Source of the DNA: Akkermansiaceae bacterium
Lineage (GTDB): Bacteria > Verrucomicrobiota > Verrucomicrobiia > Verrucomicrobiales > Akkermansiaceae
Assembly (NCBI GenBank): GCA_013041925.1
Contig: JABDRB010000019.1
Span: 1-39,741 of the forward strand
Direction: 5' to 3'
Length of the DNA: 39,741 nucleotides
In this document: one piece after another, positions 31,232 to 38,682 of the stretch
How the letters are laid out: the number at the start of each line of letters is the position of its first letter
Position numbering within the stretch: the stretch's first letter is position 1
Program-made: the position numbers and the translations under genes
Notes under the pieces: generated by a model
What the model saw: the letters and a program-made list of their open reading frames with translations, nothing else
Told to the model about the DNA's origin: nothing
Databases searched by the model: none

Positions 31232-32644
31232 CTAGCGGGGGGTGTCGACTGTCGGCGGCGGGGGGGAGCTGATGCGCTGGATGAAATAATCTAGTCGAGC
31301 GTCATAGCTGGAAGATCCGGCGGCGGGCATGGGGCCGTGGCCTGCGGATTTGGGTGGAGAGGAGAGGGCGAATTGCGGGCGGATACCCGCCTTGGTGAAG
31401 AGGCGAATACCCGTTTTGTCATCTGAAAAATCGAGGGCGCAATCAAACGGCGCGGGCATGGCATCCTCGAGTTTACTGAGTGCGTTTACCGCCAAATGAG
31501 GTGGGTCCTGCGCGTTGATCGGCAGGCAGTGGTCGGTATGGGGGAACTCGCTATGGTGTCCTGTCAGGGTGATGTTCAGATCAGGTCGGCAAGCGCGAAG
31601 GTAGGTAAGCGCCTTGGCCAGTTGTTCATCAGAGATGGTGCTTCCGGAGTGAGCCAGGACGTAAAAGGGTTGGCTGGAATGGTGTGGAGACAGGTTGGCC
31701 TTTCGGGGTGATTGGCCGCGTATTTTCAGGGCGGTTCTTTTTCCTCCGCGCCAGTAGTTGTGCATCCAGAGGACGTCGGCCGGGCTTTCCTTCATCAGTT
31801 TTTCATAGGCGTCGGCGCATTGGGTCGTGATCTGATAGGTGTCCCTTTTGTTTTCCTCGAGAACCTCGATCAGTGGATGCAGGACGACCTTCCATTTCCC
31901 GGGGAAAACGGAGCACATCGAAATGGGCAGGATCGGAGCTTTGGTCTTTCTGTGTAATAAGGCGGGGAGGTTGGTCATCGATGTTTGTTTGCCAAACAGG
32001 GAGACGGTTACGCCGTGTTTGCCTGCGCTCTGGTCCGCGATGCAGCCTAGCGAGCCACCAAGTTTGAGGTGGGTGATGGGTTTGGCGAAGCCGTCCTCAC
32101 GACTGTAAAGTTTGGCGTCTTTACTCTGTCGGCGACGTTTGACTAAGCGGTCGAGCAGTGGGTTGTTGAGAGGCCGGTAGAGTGAGGCGAGGGAGTCAAT
32201 CTCAGGGATGAGCACCTTGAGTTGGGTGAGGATTTCCCAGTTTCCCATGTGGGCGAGTAAAAGAATGCAGCCGTTGCCTTGGTTTTGGGCCTCGAGGAAA
32301 TGTTCGCGGCCCACGACCTCGACGCGCTGCTTGAGTTCCTCATCGCTCAGGGTGGAGGCGGGTATGCTCGCGATCAGATTTTGTCCAGTGTGGCGGAAGG
32401 TTTTACGGGTAAGAGCCTTGATCTCCTGCATGCTCAGTTGCTCGCCGTAGACGATGCGCAGGTTGCGCAGGACGACGTTCCTGCGGCGGTTCATCAGGTG
32501 ATACGCGATCTGGCCGAAGCCCGACCCGATGACGCAGACAACTTCCATCGGGAGTAACCTGAGGACAAATTCAAACACCCGGTAGATGCCGTAGGTGATG
32601 GAGTCACCGAGGGACGGTGATGGGTTGTTTGAATTTTTGTTCAT
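31232..32644 (-). CDS. LpxL/HtrB-type lipid A acyltransferase with a GT9-like C-terminal extension
   Basis: 470 aa. Residues about 20-310 are a complete lysophospholipid/lipid A acyltransferase: 'RRRNVVLRNLRIVYGE', the catalytic 'LLLAHMGNWEILT' (His 132, Glu 137), 'LYRPLNNPLLDRLVKRRRQ', 'CIADQSAGKHGVTVSLFGK', 'VLWMHNYWRGGK'. It adds a secondary acyl chain to lipid A. Residues 310-470 are extra: 'PFYVLAHSGSTISDEQLAKALTYLRACRPDLNITL', 'PFDCALDFSDDKTGIRLFTKAGIRPQFALSS' resemble the N-terminal half of GT9 (heptosyltransferase) enzymes, but the donor half is missing. It is 15 bases downstream of the OppF-like gene and 23 before the LtaS-like gene. The GT9 resemblance is an inference. Confidence 0.85.
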   Translation of the reverse strand: MNKNSNNPSPSLGDSITYGIYRVFEFVLRLLPMEVVCVIGSGFGQIAYHLMNRRRNVVLRNLRIVYGEQLSMQEIKALTRKTFRHTGQNLIASIPASTLSDEELKQRVEVVGREHFLEAQNQGNGCILLLAHMGNWEILTQLKVLIPEIDSLASLYRPLNNPLLDRLVKRRRQSKDAKLYSREDGFAKPITHLKLGGSLGCIADQSAGKHGVTVSLFGKQTSMTNLPALLHRKTKAPILPISMCSVFPGKWKVVLHPLIEVLEENKRDTYQITTQCADAYEKLMKESPADVLWMHNYWRGGKRTALKIRGQSPRKANLSPHHSSQPFYVLAHSGSTISDEQLAKALTYLRACRPDLNITLTGHHSEFPHTDHCLPINAQDPPHLAVNALSKLEDAMPAPFDCALDFSDDKTGIRLFTKAGIRPQFALSSPPKSAGHGPMPAAGSSSYDARLDYFIQRISSPPPPTVDTPR

Positions 32645-32659
32645 ACGCCTTGATTTATG

Positions 32660-33460
32660 TTAGACGACCTTGTCGATATGCGGGATGGCTTCCAGCAGCT
32701 TGCGGGTGTAGTCGTGTTGCGGGTTGTTGAAAACCTCGTCGGCGTCGCCGTATTCGACGATTTTTCCGGCGTGCATAACGGCGATGTGATCGGCGATGTA
32801 ACGAACCACAGAGAGGTCGTGGGAGATGAAGATCATGGTCAGGCCGAGGTCCTTGCGGAGGTCGAGGAGGAGGTTGAGGATCTGGGATTGGATGGAGACA
32901 TCGAGGGCGCTGACGGGTTCGTCGGCGATGATGAGTTTCGGCTCGGGGGCGAGGGCGCGTCCGATGGCAATCCGCTGTCGTTGTCCGCCAGAGAACTCAT
33001 GGGGGTATTTTTGAATAAAGCGAGGGTCGAGGCCGACCCGCTCCATCAGTTCTGCGATTTTGTGGTCGAGTGCTTCCCCTTTGAGTTTCGGGTGGCGTTG
33101 TTTGATCGCCTCGGCCAAGGTGGAGAAAACCGTCATTCTTGGGTTTAATGAGGCGTAGGGGTCTTGGAAAATCATTTGAAAATCGAGCCGTTTGGCGCGG
33201 ACGTCACGATGGTGGAGATCGGACAGATTTTCGTCTTCGAGGATCACGGCGCCGGAAGTGGCCGGGATGAGCTGCATGATGGTGCGCGAGAGCGTGGATT
33301 TCCCGCAACCGGACTCACCGACGAGGCCGAGGATTTTGCCATGGTCGATGGTGAGGTTGACGCCGTCGACCGCCTTGACGGTGTGCGTGGTTTTTCCTGC
33401 CAGCATCCCTTTACGGAGGGTGAAGTGAGTCTTGATGTCTTGGAGCTCAAGGAAGGGCAT
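32660..33460 (-). CDS. OppF/DppF-like ABC transporter ATP-binding protein
   Basis: 266 aa. Walker A is GESGCGKST, the Q-loop 'FQDPYASLNPRMTV', the signature 'FSGGQRQRIAIGRALAPEPKLIIADEPVSALDVSIQSQILNLL' and 'FISHDLSVVRYIADHIAVMHAGKIVEYG'. These are exact hallmarks of the peptide/nickel transporter ATPases. The C-terminus ends after 'HDYTRKLLEAIP' at 266 aa, shorter than the usual 320-330, so the oligopeptide_HPY tail with its Cys motif is absent. The usual substrate-binding protein, permeases and second ATPase are not adjacent; priA is upstream and the LpxL-type gene downstream. Its partners must lie elsewhere, or it serves another membrane partner. Confidence 0.9.
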   Translation of the reverse strand: MPFLELQDIKTHFTLRKGMLAGKTTHTVKAVDGVNLTIDHGKILGLVGESGCGKSTLSRTIMQLIPATSGAVILEDENLSDLHHRDVRAKRLDFQMIFQDPYASLNPRMTVFSTLAEAIKQRHPKLKGEALDHKIAELMERVGLDPRFIQKYPHEFSGGQRQRIAIGRALAPEPKLIIADEPVSALDVSIQSQILNLLLDLRKDLGLTMIFISHDLSVVRYIADHIAVMHAGKIVEYGDADEVFNNPQHDYTRKLLEAIPHIDKVV

Positions 33461-33490
33461 GTGGGTCTTTTAAGCGTTAATGGCGAAACT

Positions 33491-33503
33491 CCAAATACCA
33501 AAA
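33491..33503. repeat. Intergenic 13-mer repeat, copy 1
   Basis: CCAAATACCAAAA lies in the short gap between priA (stop at 33518) and the OppF-like gene. An identical copy lies at 35756-35768, upstream of priA, so the gene is framed by a direct repeat in A-rich surroundings. Confidence 0.6.
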
Positions 33504-33517
33504 AGTGAAAAAATGCG

Positions 33518-35725
33518 CTAAAACCCCATGGCATCCATATCGAAGACGATGGTGACGTCTTCGGGTGGCGGGGTTTGGGCGAGGATTTTGTTGATGTGAC
33601 GGGACAGGCCACGGGCGGAATGACCGAGGAGCATGAGTTGAAAACGATACTGGCCGTGTGCCTTGGTGAGTGCTGCGGGCATGGGTTCGCCGAGGGTGAT
33701 GCCGTCAGGGAGGTCGGTTTTAAGCCGTTGATGTAGGTTTTCCAAGGTGAACTCGGCACGGCGTTCGTGGTTCGAGCGGGTGCCGATCAAGGCGCAGTGG
33801 GTGTAGGGTGGGTAGCCGAATTGCTTGCGGAATTCGAGCTCTTGGTCGGCGTATCCGAGGAAGTCGTGGTGGCGGGCAAACTGGATCGATGGTGAGTGCG
33901 GGGTGAATGTCTGGATGATGACCTCACCTTCGAGCTCGCCACGACCGGCACGGCCGGCGACCTGAGTGAGCAGCTGGAAGGTGCGCTCGCCGGCACGGAA
34001 GTCCGGGACATGCAGGCCGAGGTCGGCATTGAGCACGCCGACCAAGGTGACGTTGGGGAAGTGGAGGCCTTTGGCGATCATCTGGGTGCCGATGATGATA
34101 TCGATTTTCCTCTGGTGGAAGGCGCGCAGGGTGTCGCGCAGCGCATTTTTGCGCCGCATCGTATCAGTGTCGATGCGCGCGAGGCGTGCCTGCGGGAAAC
34201 ATTTTTTGAGCACTCCCTCGACTTGTTCGGTGCCGTAACCTTGGAAGCGGATGGCGGGGTCGCCGCACTCGGGGCACTTGCGTGGTGTGATCGCCTGGTG
34301 GCCGCACATGTGGCAGATGAGTCGCTCCTCGGCGCGGTGATAGGTCATCGGCAGGGCGCAGTGACGGCACTCGCAGACGTGACCGCACCCGGGGCATTGG
34401 AGTGAGCGGGCGAAGCCGCGGCGGTTGAGAAAAAGAATAACCTGTTCACCTTCGGCGAGCTTTTTTTCCATGTGACCACGCAGTGGGTCGGAGAGGATGG
34501 CGGGGCCACCTTTGTGTTTTTTCCCTTCGATGCGCATGTCGATGATGCGGATGATCGGGAGGGATTGGTTATCGGCACGTTCCTCGAGTGTGAGGAGATG
34601 GTATTTTCCGGACTCGGTATTATGAAACGACTCTAGCGACGGAGTGGCGGAACCGAGCAGGACGGCGCAATTTTCTATATGACCGCGGAGCACGGCAAGG
34701 TCACGCCCGTGGTAGCGTGGCGCGCTGTCTTGTTTGTAGGAGTTTTCGTGTTCTTCATCGACGATGATGATGCCGAGGTTGGTGAGCGGGGCGAAGACGG
34801 CGCTGCGGGCGCCGATGACGATGCGCGCCTTGCTGGTGCGGATCCGGTGCCATTCATCGAAGCGTTCGCCTTGGGACAGGTGGGAGTGGAGCACGGCAAC
34901 TTGATCTTGGATCGAGGCGAAGCGGGATTTGAATCGCTGGACGGTCTGGGGCGTCAGTGAGATTTCCGGCAGGAGGACGAGCACACTTTTGCCGAGGTCG
35001 ATGCAGCGTTGGGCTGCCTGGAGGTAGACCTCGGTTTTGCCTGAGCCCGTGACGCCGTGCATGAGCATGGGTTTTTCTGGTTGGTCGATCTGAGCGATGA
35101 CCTGCTCCATGGCCGCGGCCTGGTCGGGGTTGAGTTTCAGCGGTTGGTCCTCGAGGAACTCCTCACCCTCATCGGGGTCGCGGCGGATGGCTTCATCCTT
35201 GAGTTCGACGTAGCCATTTTTCTCCAATGATTTGACGGAGGCGGTGACCGAGCCGCCACCGAGGTCGGCGAGGGGCATCTGCCCCCCTGCGGCATCGACC
35301 AGGGTGAGGATGAGGTGCTGGCGCGGCGCACGTTTGGCGAGTTTATCCATCGTTTCCTCATCGGGTTGATCGATGATGTGGACAACCTTGCGTGTTTTTT
35401 CTGAGTGCGATTCTTGGCGGACCGATTCTGGGATCAGGGCGCGCATGACCAACTCCATCGGGGTGCCGTAGTAATCGGCCATCCATTTCCCGAGTTCCAT
35501 GAGTTTCGGGGTGATCAGCGGCTCGGGGTCGATCAGTTCTCCCATGGGTCTGAGCGTGAAATGGGTGGGCATTTCCTCGGTGATATCGAGGATGGTGCCA
35601 GTGGATGACCTGTTGCGTAGGGGGATTTTTACTCGGCAGCCTGGCTTTGCTTCCATTCCCTCAGGGATGGAGTAATCGAAGACCAGTTCGGATGGTCCGT
35701 CTATCAAAACGCGGGCGGCAGGCAT
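33518..35725 (-). CDS. priA: Primosomal replication protein N' (PriA helicase)
   Basis: 735 aa, normal length. An N-terminal DNA-binding domain (about 1-105), a helicase core with Walker A GVTGSGKTE (224-232), DEEH box (323-326, 'IIVDEEHENSYKQDSAPRYHGRD') and 'FLNRRGFARSLQCPGCGHVCECRHC', the start of the eight-cysteine zinc region (about 430-475), then 'GYGTEQVEGVLKKCFP', 'IIIGTQMIAKGLHFPNVTLVGVLNAD' and 'QLLTQVAGRAGRG'. PriA reloads the replisome at stalled forks. It heads a leftward run with the ABC ATPase, LpxL-type, LtaS-like and kinase-like genes (gaps 57, 15, 23 and 14 bases), an unusual companion set. Confidence 0.97.
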   Translation of the reverse strand: MPAARVLIDGPSELVFDYSIPEGMEAKPGCRVKIPLRNRSSTGTILDITEEMPTHFTLRPMGELIDPEPLITPKLMELGKWMADYYGTPMELVMRALIPESVRQESHSEKTRKVVHIIDQPDEETMDKLAKRAPRQHLILTLVDAAGGQMPLADLGGGSVTASVKSLEKNGYVELKDEAIRRDPDEGEEFLEDQPLKLNPDQAAAMEQVIAQIDQPEKPMLMHGVTGSGKTEVYLQAAQRCIDLGKSVLVLLPEISLTPQTVQRFKSRFASIQDQVAVLHSHLSQGERFDEWHRIRTSKARIVIGARSAVFAPLTNLGIIIVDEEHENSYKQDSAPRYHGRDLAVLRGHIENCAVLLGSATPSLESFHNTESGKYHLLTLEERADNQSLPIIRIIDMRIEGKKHKGGPAILSDPLRGHMEKKLAEGEQVILFLNRRGFARSLQCPGCGHVCECRHCALPMTYHRAEERLICHMCGHQAITPRKCPECGDPAIRFQGYGTEQVEGVLKKCFPQARLARIDTDTMRRKNALRDTLRAFHQRKIDIIIGTQMIAKGLHFPNVTLVGVLNADLGLHVPDFRAGERTFQLLTQVAGRAGRGELEGEVIIQTFTPHSPSIQFARHHDFLGYADQELEFRKQFGYPPYTHCALIGTRSNHERRAEFTLENLHQRLKTDLPDGITLGEPMPAALTKAHGQYRFQLMLLGHSARGLSRHINKILAQTPPPEDVTIVFDMDAMGF

Positions 35726-35755
35726 GGGAGTTATTTAAACGCCAGAATTCAAACA

Positions 35756-35768
35756 CCAAATACCAAAA
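35756..35768. repeat. Intergenic 13-mer repeat, copy 2
   Basis: CCAAATACCAAAA again, 31 bases upstream of the priA start, identical to 33491-33503. Both copies sit outside coding sequence. Confidence 0.6.
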
Positions 35769-35785
35769 TCCAACTATCTTCAACA

Positions 35786-35798
35786 ATTTGTCACAAAT
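35786..35798. promoter_or_regulatory. Odd-centred palindrome between priA and the ECF sigma gene
   Basis: ATTTGT-C-ACAAAT is a perfect 13-base dyad. It is 30-42 bases before the sigma-factor start and 61-73 before priA. Its left part, ATTTGTCA, is also the half-site of the palindrome at 3071-3084 and occurs upstream of the outer-membrane protein (22368-22375). It may be an operator or -35 region. Confidence 0.35.
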
Positions 35799-35827
35799 CC
35801 TCGTGCTCAGGCCAATTACGGGTGAAG

Positions 35828-36367
35828 ATGATGCAAGCTATTGATACATTACATACGATGAAAACTGGAACGGACCGAACATCTTTTGCTATTCTCGTGA
35901 AGGAGCACCACCGTGGGTTGTTGGCCTATGCGAGGGCACTGACCAAGGAAGAGCACACGTCGCGTGATATTGTGCAGGATGCCTTTGTGGTGGCATGGAG
36001 GAATTTGGATACCTTTGATGTCACCCGCGACTTTGGTTCATGGATGCGCGGGATTGTGCGTAATAAGTGGCGTGAGTCGTTACGGAAGAGTGCACGCGTG
36101 ATAGCACTTGATGATGAGACATTGGAATACTTTGAAGCCGATGCCCGCCAATGGGATGGGCTGCGTGATCATGGGGGGGTATTTACCCGACTCGAACTTT
36201 GCTTAAAAAAGCTCCCCGAGAGCTTGGCCGATGCGGTGAAGGCCTTTTACTATGATGAACAGAGCGGTGAGGATGCCGCACGGAAGTTGAATGTCCAGAG
36301 TGCCACGCTTCGCAAACGACTGGAACGAGCGCGCAGCGGCCTGCGGGATTGCCTCAAGGGAGCCTAA
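35828..36367 (+). CDS. ECF-type sigma-70 factor
   Basis: 179 aa from the ATG at 35828; a GTG at 35822, ATG at 35831 or ATG at 35858 are alternatives, and a weak GGGTGA just upstream favours 35828 or 35831. Region 2 is 'HTSRDIVQDAFVVAWRNLDTF' with the core-binding pattern, 'FGSWMRGIVRNKWRESLRK' follows, and region 4 is 'DAVKAFYYDEQSGEDAARKLNVQSATLRKRLERARSGLRDCL', a helix-turn-helix for -35 recognition. There is no region 3, as in ECF factors. It lies 41 bases before the VWA gene whose N-terminus looks like an anti-sigma segment, so the pair is probably one regulatory unit sensing envelope state. Confidence 0.92.
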   Translation: MMQAIDTLHTMKTGTDRTSFAILVKEHHRGLLAYARALTKEEHTSRDIVQDAFVVAWRNLDTFDVTRDFGSWMRGIVRNKWRESLRKSARVIALDDETLEYFEADARQWDGLRDHGGVFTRLELCLKKLPESLADAVKAFYYDEQSGEDAARKLNVQSATLRKRLERARSGLRDCLKGA

Positions 36368-36408
36368 ACGCAACGATGAGAAATTGTAAAAACAAACCAT
36401 TTTAAAAC

Positions 36409-38559
36409 ATGAAAAACGAAGATGAAATGATCGATGCTCTGCTGCAAGAGCATGCCCGTCAGGGAAGCAAGGATGATGCCCCGTTTCTCGCATCTCTGGA
36501 ACATCGTCTGGATGAGGAAGATGGAATGGTGGCGATGCCTCACGGTGCGCGCCGTGGTAAAAGTAGACTTGGAATTGGTGTCGGAATTGCGGCAGCCCTG
36601 ACCGTGGTCGCTGTCGGGTTTTATGGCTGGAAGCAAGATCGTGAGCGTGACTTAGCGATGAACATTGACCACCAGGTTGATATGGCGTCGCAGGGTGGCG
36701 AGTCGGTTCCTCGTGCCGGTAAAAAGAAACCTTACAAGCTGGCATCTAGGACATCCCCCCCTCTTGCCGACCCCGCTCCAGAGGCAGTAGTGGTGGCTGG
36801 CGATAAGCCGCAAGTAAGTTTGAAGCCGAGAACTTTATCGCCTGCGCAGCAGACCTTGGATGGGCAGTCCAGTAAGAACGAAGGCATTGATTCTGCGCCT
36901 CCTGTGCTCAAATCATTGGCTCCAGTTGTGGCTAATCATCTCGAGAGAAAAGACTCAAGAATGGCTGGCGTGGGGGAGGAACGAAAAATGAACAAAAGAA
37001 TGGATTTTAAGGCCGAAGGCCGAAGCGGTAAGCTTCATGTTGACTATGAGTCACAGCGTATCAGGATTCCTGATCGCCGGATTCGACCATTTCCAGACTC
37101 GATTGGTCGTGCTGTTGGGCCTTCGGGTAATCGCTACGGCTCCCTAGTTGATAACAAATTTAAGTCCCCATGGAAGGCTCCCCTTTCCACCTTTTCCGTG
37201 GATGTGGATACGGCGTCATACACGAATGTCCGCCGTATGATTCAGGGTGGGCAGCCGGTGCCAGCCGATGCGGTGCGTATCGAGGAAATGATCAACTACT
37301 TCAACTACGCCTACCCGGAGCCTGAGGGGAGGCACCCGTTCAGTGTGCATGTGGAATCGGCCTCCTGCCCGTGGAATCCTGAACACCGACTCGTCAAGGT
37401 GGGGTTGCAGGGAAAAGAAATCGTCCGCGAGGCACGCCCAGCTGCCAACCTTGTGTTTTTACTGGATGTTTCTGGCTCGATGAACAGTCAGGATAAATTG
37501 CCGCTGCTGGTGGACTCGATGAAAATCCTGCTCAAGGAACTTAATGCGGACGACTCCGTGAGTATTGTTGTTTACGCAGGTGCCCAAGGGCTCGCGTTGC
37601 CTCCTACCTACGTCAATGAAGCAGGTCGCCAAACTATCCTTAAGTCCTTGGCTGGGATGCGATCCGGTGGATCAACCAATGGGGGCGCCGGTATTACCCT
37701 CGCCTACAAAATGGCGAAAAAGCACTTTGTGCAAGGTGGTGTAAATCGTGTGATTCTTGGCTCTGATGGTGATTTTAATGTGGGGGTCACGGATCGCAAG
37801 GCGCTGGTTAGTATGGTCGAGAGTGAAGCCAAGAGTGGCGTTTTTCTCAGTGTGCTCGGATTTGGCCAAGGTAACCTCAACGATGCCATGCTCGAAGATA
37901 TCACCAACAAGGGAAATGGAAACTATTCCTACATTGATAATCTGCGCGAGGGCCGCAAGGTTTTCCTCGACGACATGATGGGCACGATGGTGACGATCGC
38001 GAAGGACGTTAAAATCCAAGTTGAATTCAACCCAGCTAAGGTGAAGAGCTACCGACTGATCGGTTATGCCAATAGGATGTTGAAGGCGGAGGATTTTAAA
38101 AATAAGCGAATCGATGCCGGTGAGATCGGGGCGGGGCATACGGTGACGGCCCTTTACGAAATCGTTCCGGGCAATGCAGCGGACGCCTCCGTTGTTGATG
38201 GTTTGAAGTATCAGAAAAACAAAAAACAACCCGAGCCTGCGACACGTGAGCTGGTGGATAGTCCAGAAATGATGACGGTGAAGCTTGCCTACAAACAGCC
38301 GAATGCGACTAAGGAAACGGAAAGCACCTACTTCAATACTGCGGTGGTTGATTCTGATACGGTGTGGAAGGATGCCAGTGACGACTTCAAGTTCGCTTCG
38401 GGTGTCGGTCTCTTTGGCATGCTTCAACGTGGTAGCAGTCATGCTGGACAAGGGGATTATGATCTCGTCCGCAAGCTTGCCGAGGCCGGGCGTGGGAAAG
38501 ACCCCAAAGGATTACGCACGGAGTTTTCCGACTTGGTAAGAAAGGTGGCTAGTGAGTGA
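36409..38559 (+). CDS. YfbK-type von Willebrand factor A protein with anti-sigma-like N-terminus
   Basis: 716 aa. Residues 1-50 are a charged cytoplasmic segment ('DEMIDALLQEHARQG') similar in layout to anti-sigma/FecR-type N-termini, followed by one transmembrane helix (about 55-73). A low-complexity linker (about 75-225) leads to the YfbK core: 'PLSTFSVDVDTASYTNVRRMI', 'RIEEMINYFNYAYPEP', the VWA domain (about 345-520) with MIDAS DVSGSMNS near 352, and a C-terminal DUF3520-like domain ending 'LVRKVASE'. The VWA domain faces the periplasm. The gene follows an ECF sigma factor, a frequent pairing in Verrucomicrobiota and Bacteroidetes. It probably binds a ligand outside and controls the sigma factor inside; this is inferred from layout. 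Confidence 0.88.
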   Translation: MKNEDEMIDALLQEHARQGSKDDAPFLASLEHRLDEEDGMVAMPHGARRGKSRLGIGVGIAAALTVVAVGFYGWKQDRERDLAMNIDHQVDMASQGGESVPRAGKKKPYKLASRTSPPLADPAPEAVVVAGDKPQVSLKPRTLSPAQQTLDGQSSKNEGIDSAPPVLKSLAPVVANHLERKDSRMAGVGEERKMNKRMDFKAEGRSGKLHVDYESQRIRIPDRRIRPFPDSIGRAVGPSGNRYGSLVDNKFKSPWKAPLSTFSVDVDTASYTNVRRMIQGGQPVPADAVRIEEMINYFNYAYPEPEGRHPFSVHVESASCPWNPEHRLVKVGLQGKEIVREARPAANLVFLLDVSGSMNSQDKLPLLVDSMKILLKELNADDSVSIVVYAGAQGLALPPTYVNEAGRQTILKSLAGMRSGGSTNGGAGITLAYKMAKKHFVQGGVNRVILGSDGDFNVGVTDRKALVSMVESEAKSGVFLSVLGFGQGNLNDAMLEDITNKGNGNYSYIDNLREGRKVFLDDMMGTMVTIAKDVKIQVEFNPAKVKSYRLIGYANRMLKAEDFKNKRIDAGEIGAGHTVTALYEIVPGNAADASVVDGLKYQKNKKQPEPATRELVDSPEMMTVKLAYKQPNATKETESTYFNTAVVDSDTVWKDASDDFKFASGVGLFGMLQRGSSHAGQGDYDLVRKLAEAGRGKDPKGLRTEFSDLVRKVASE

Positions 38560-38682
38560 GGGTTAAAGGCTAGAAGGATGCCGCTACATGGGGGAGCGAA
38601 TCGACAACGCATCAGACCGGGGGGAGATTGGGCTGGAGAGCTCACGTTTTGAGCCTGCGTGTCATGGCGTCGCCACCGTCCA
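38560..38682. other. Gap between VWA and RAYT genes with a small palindrome
   Basis: No gene is seen. TGGCG-T-CGCCA (38665-38675) forms a 5-bp hairpin 8 bases beyond the 3' end of the RAYT gene, a position where REP-like elements recognised by such transposases can occur. A single short hairpin is weak evidence; no second copy was found in the window. Confidence 0.25.
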
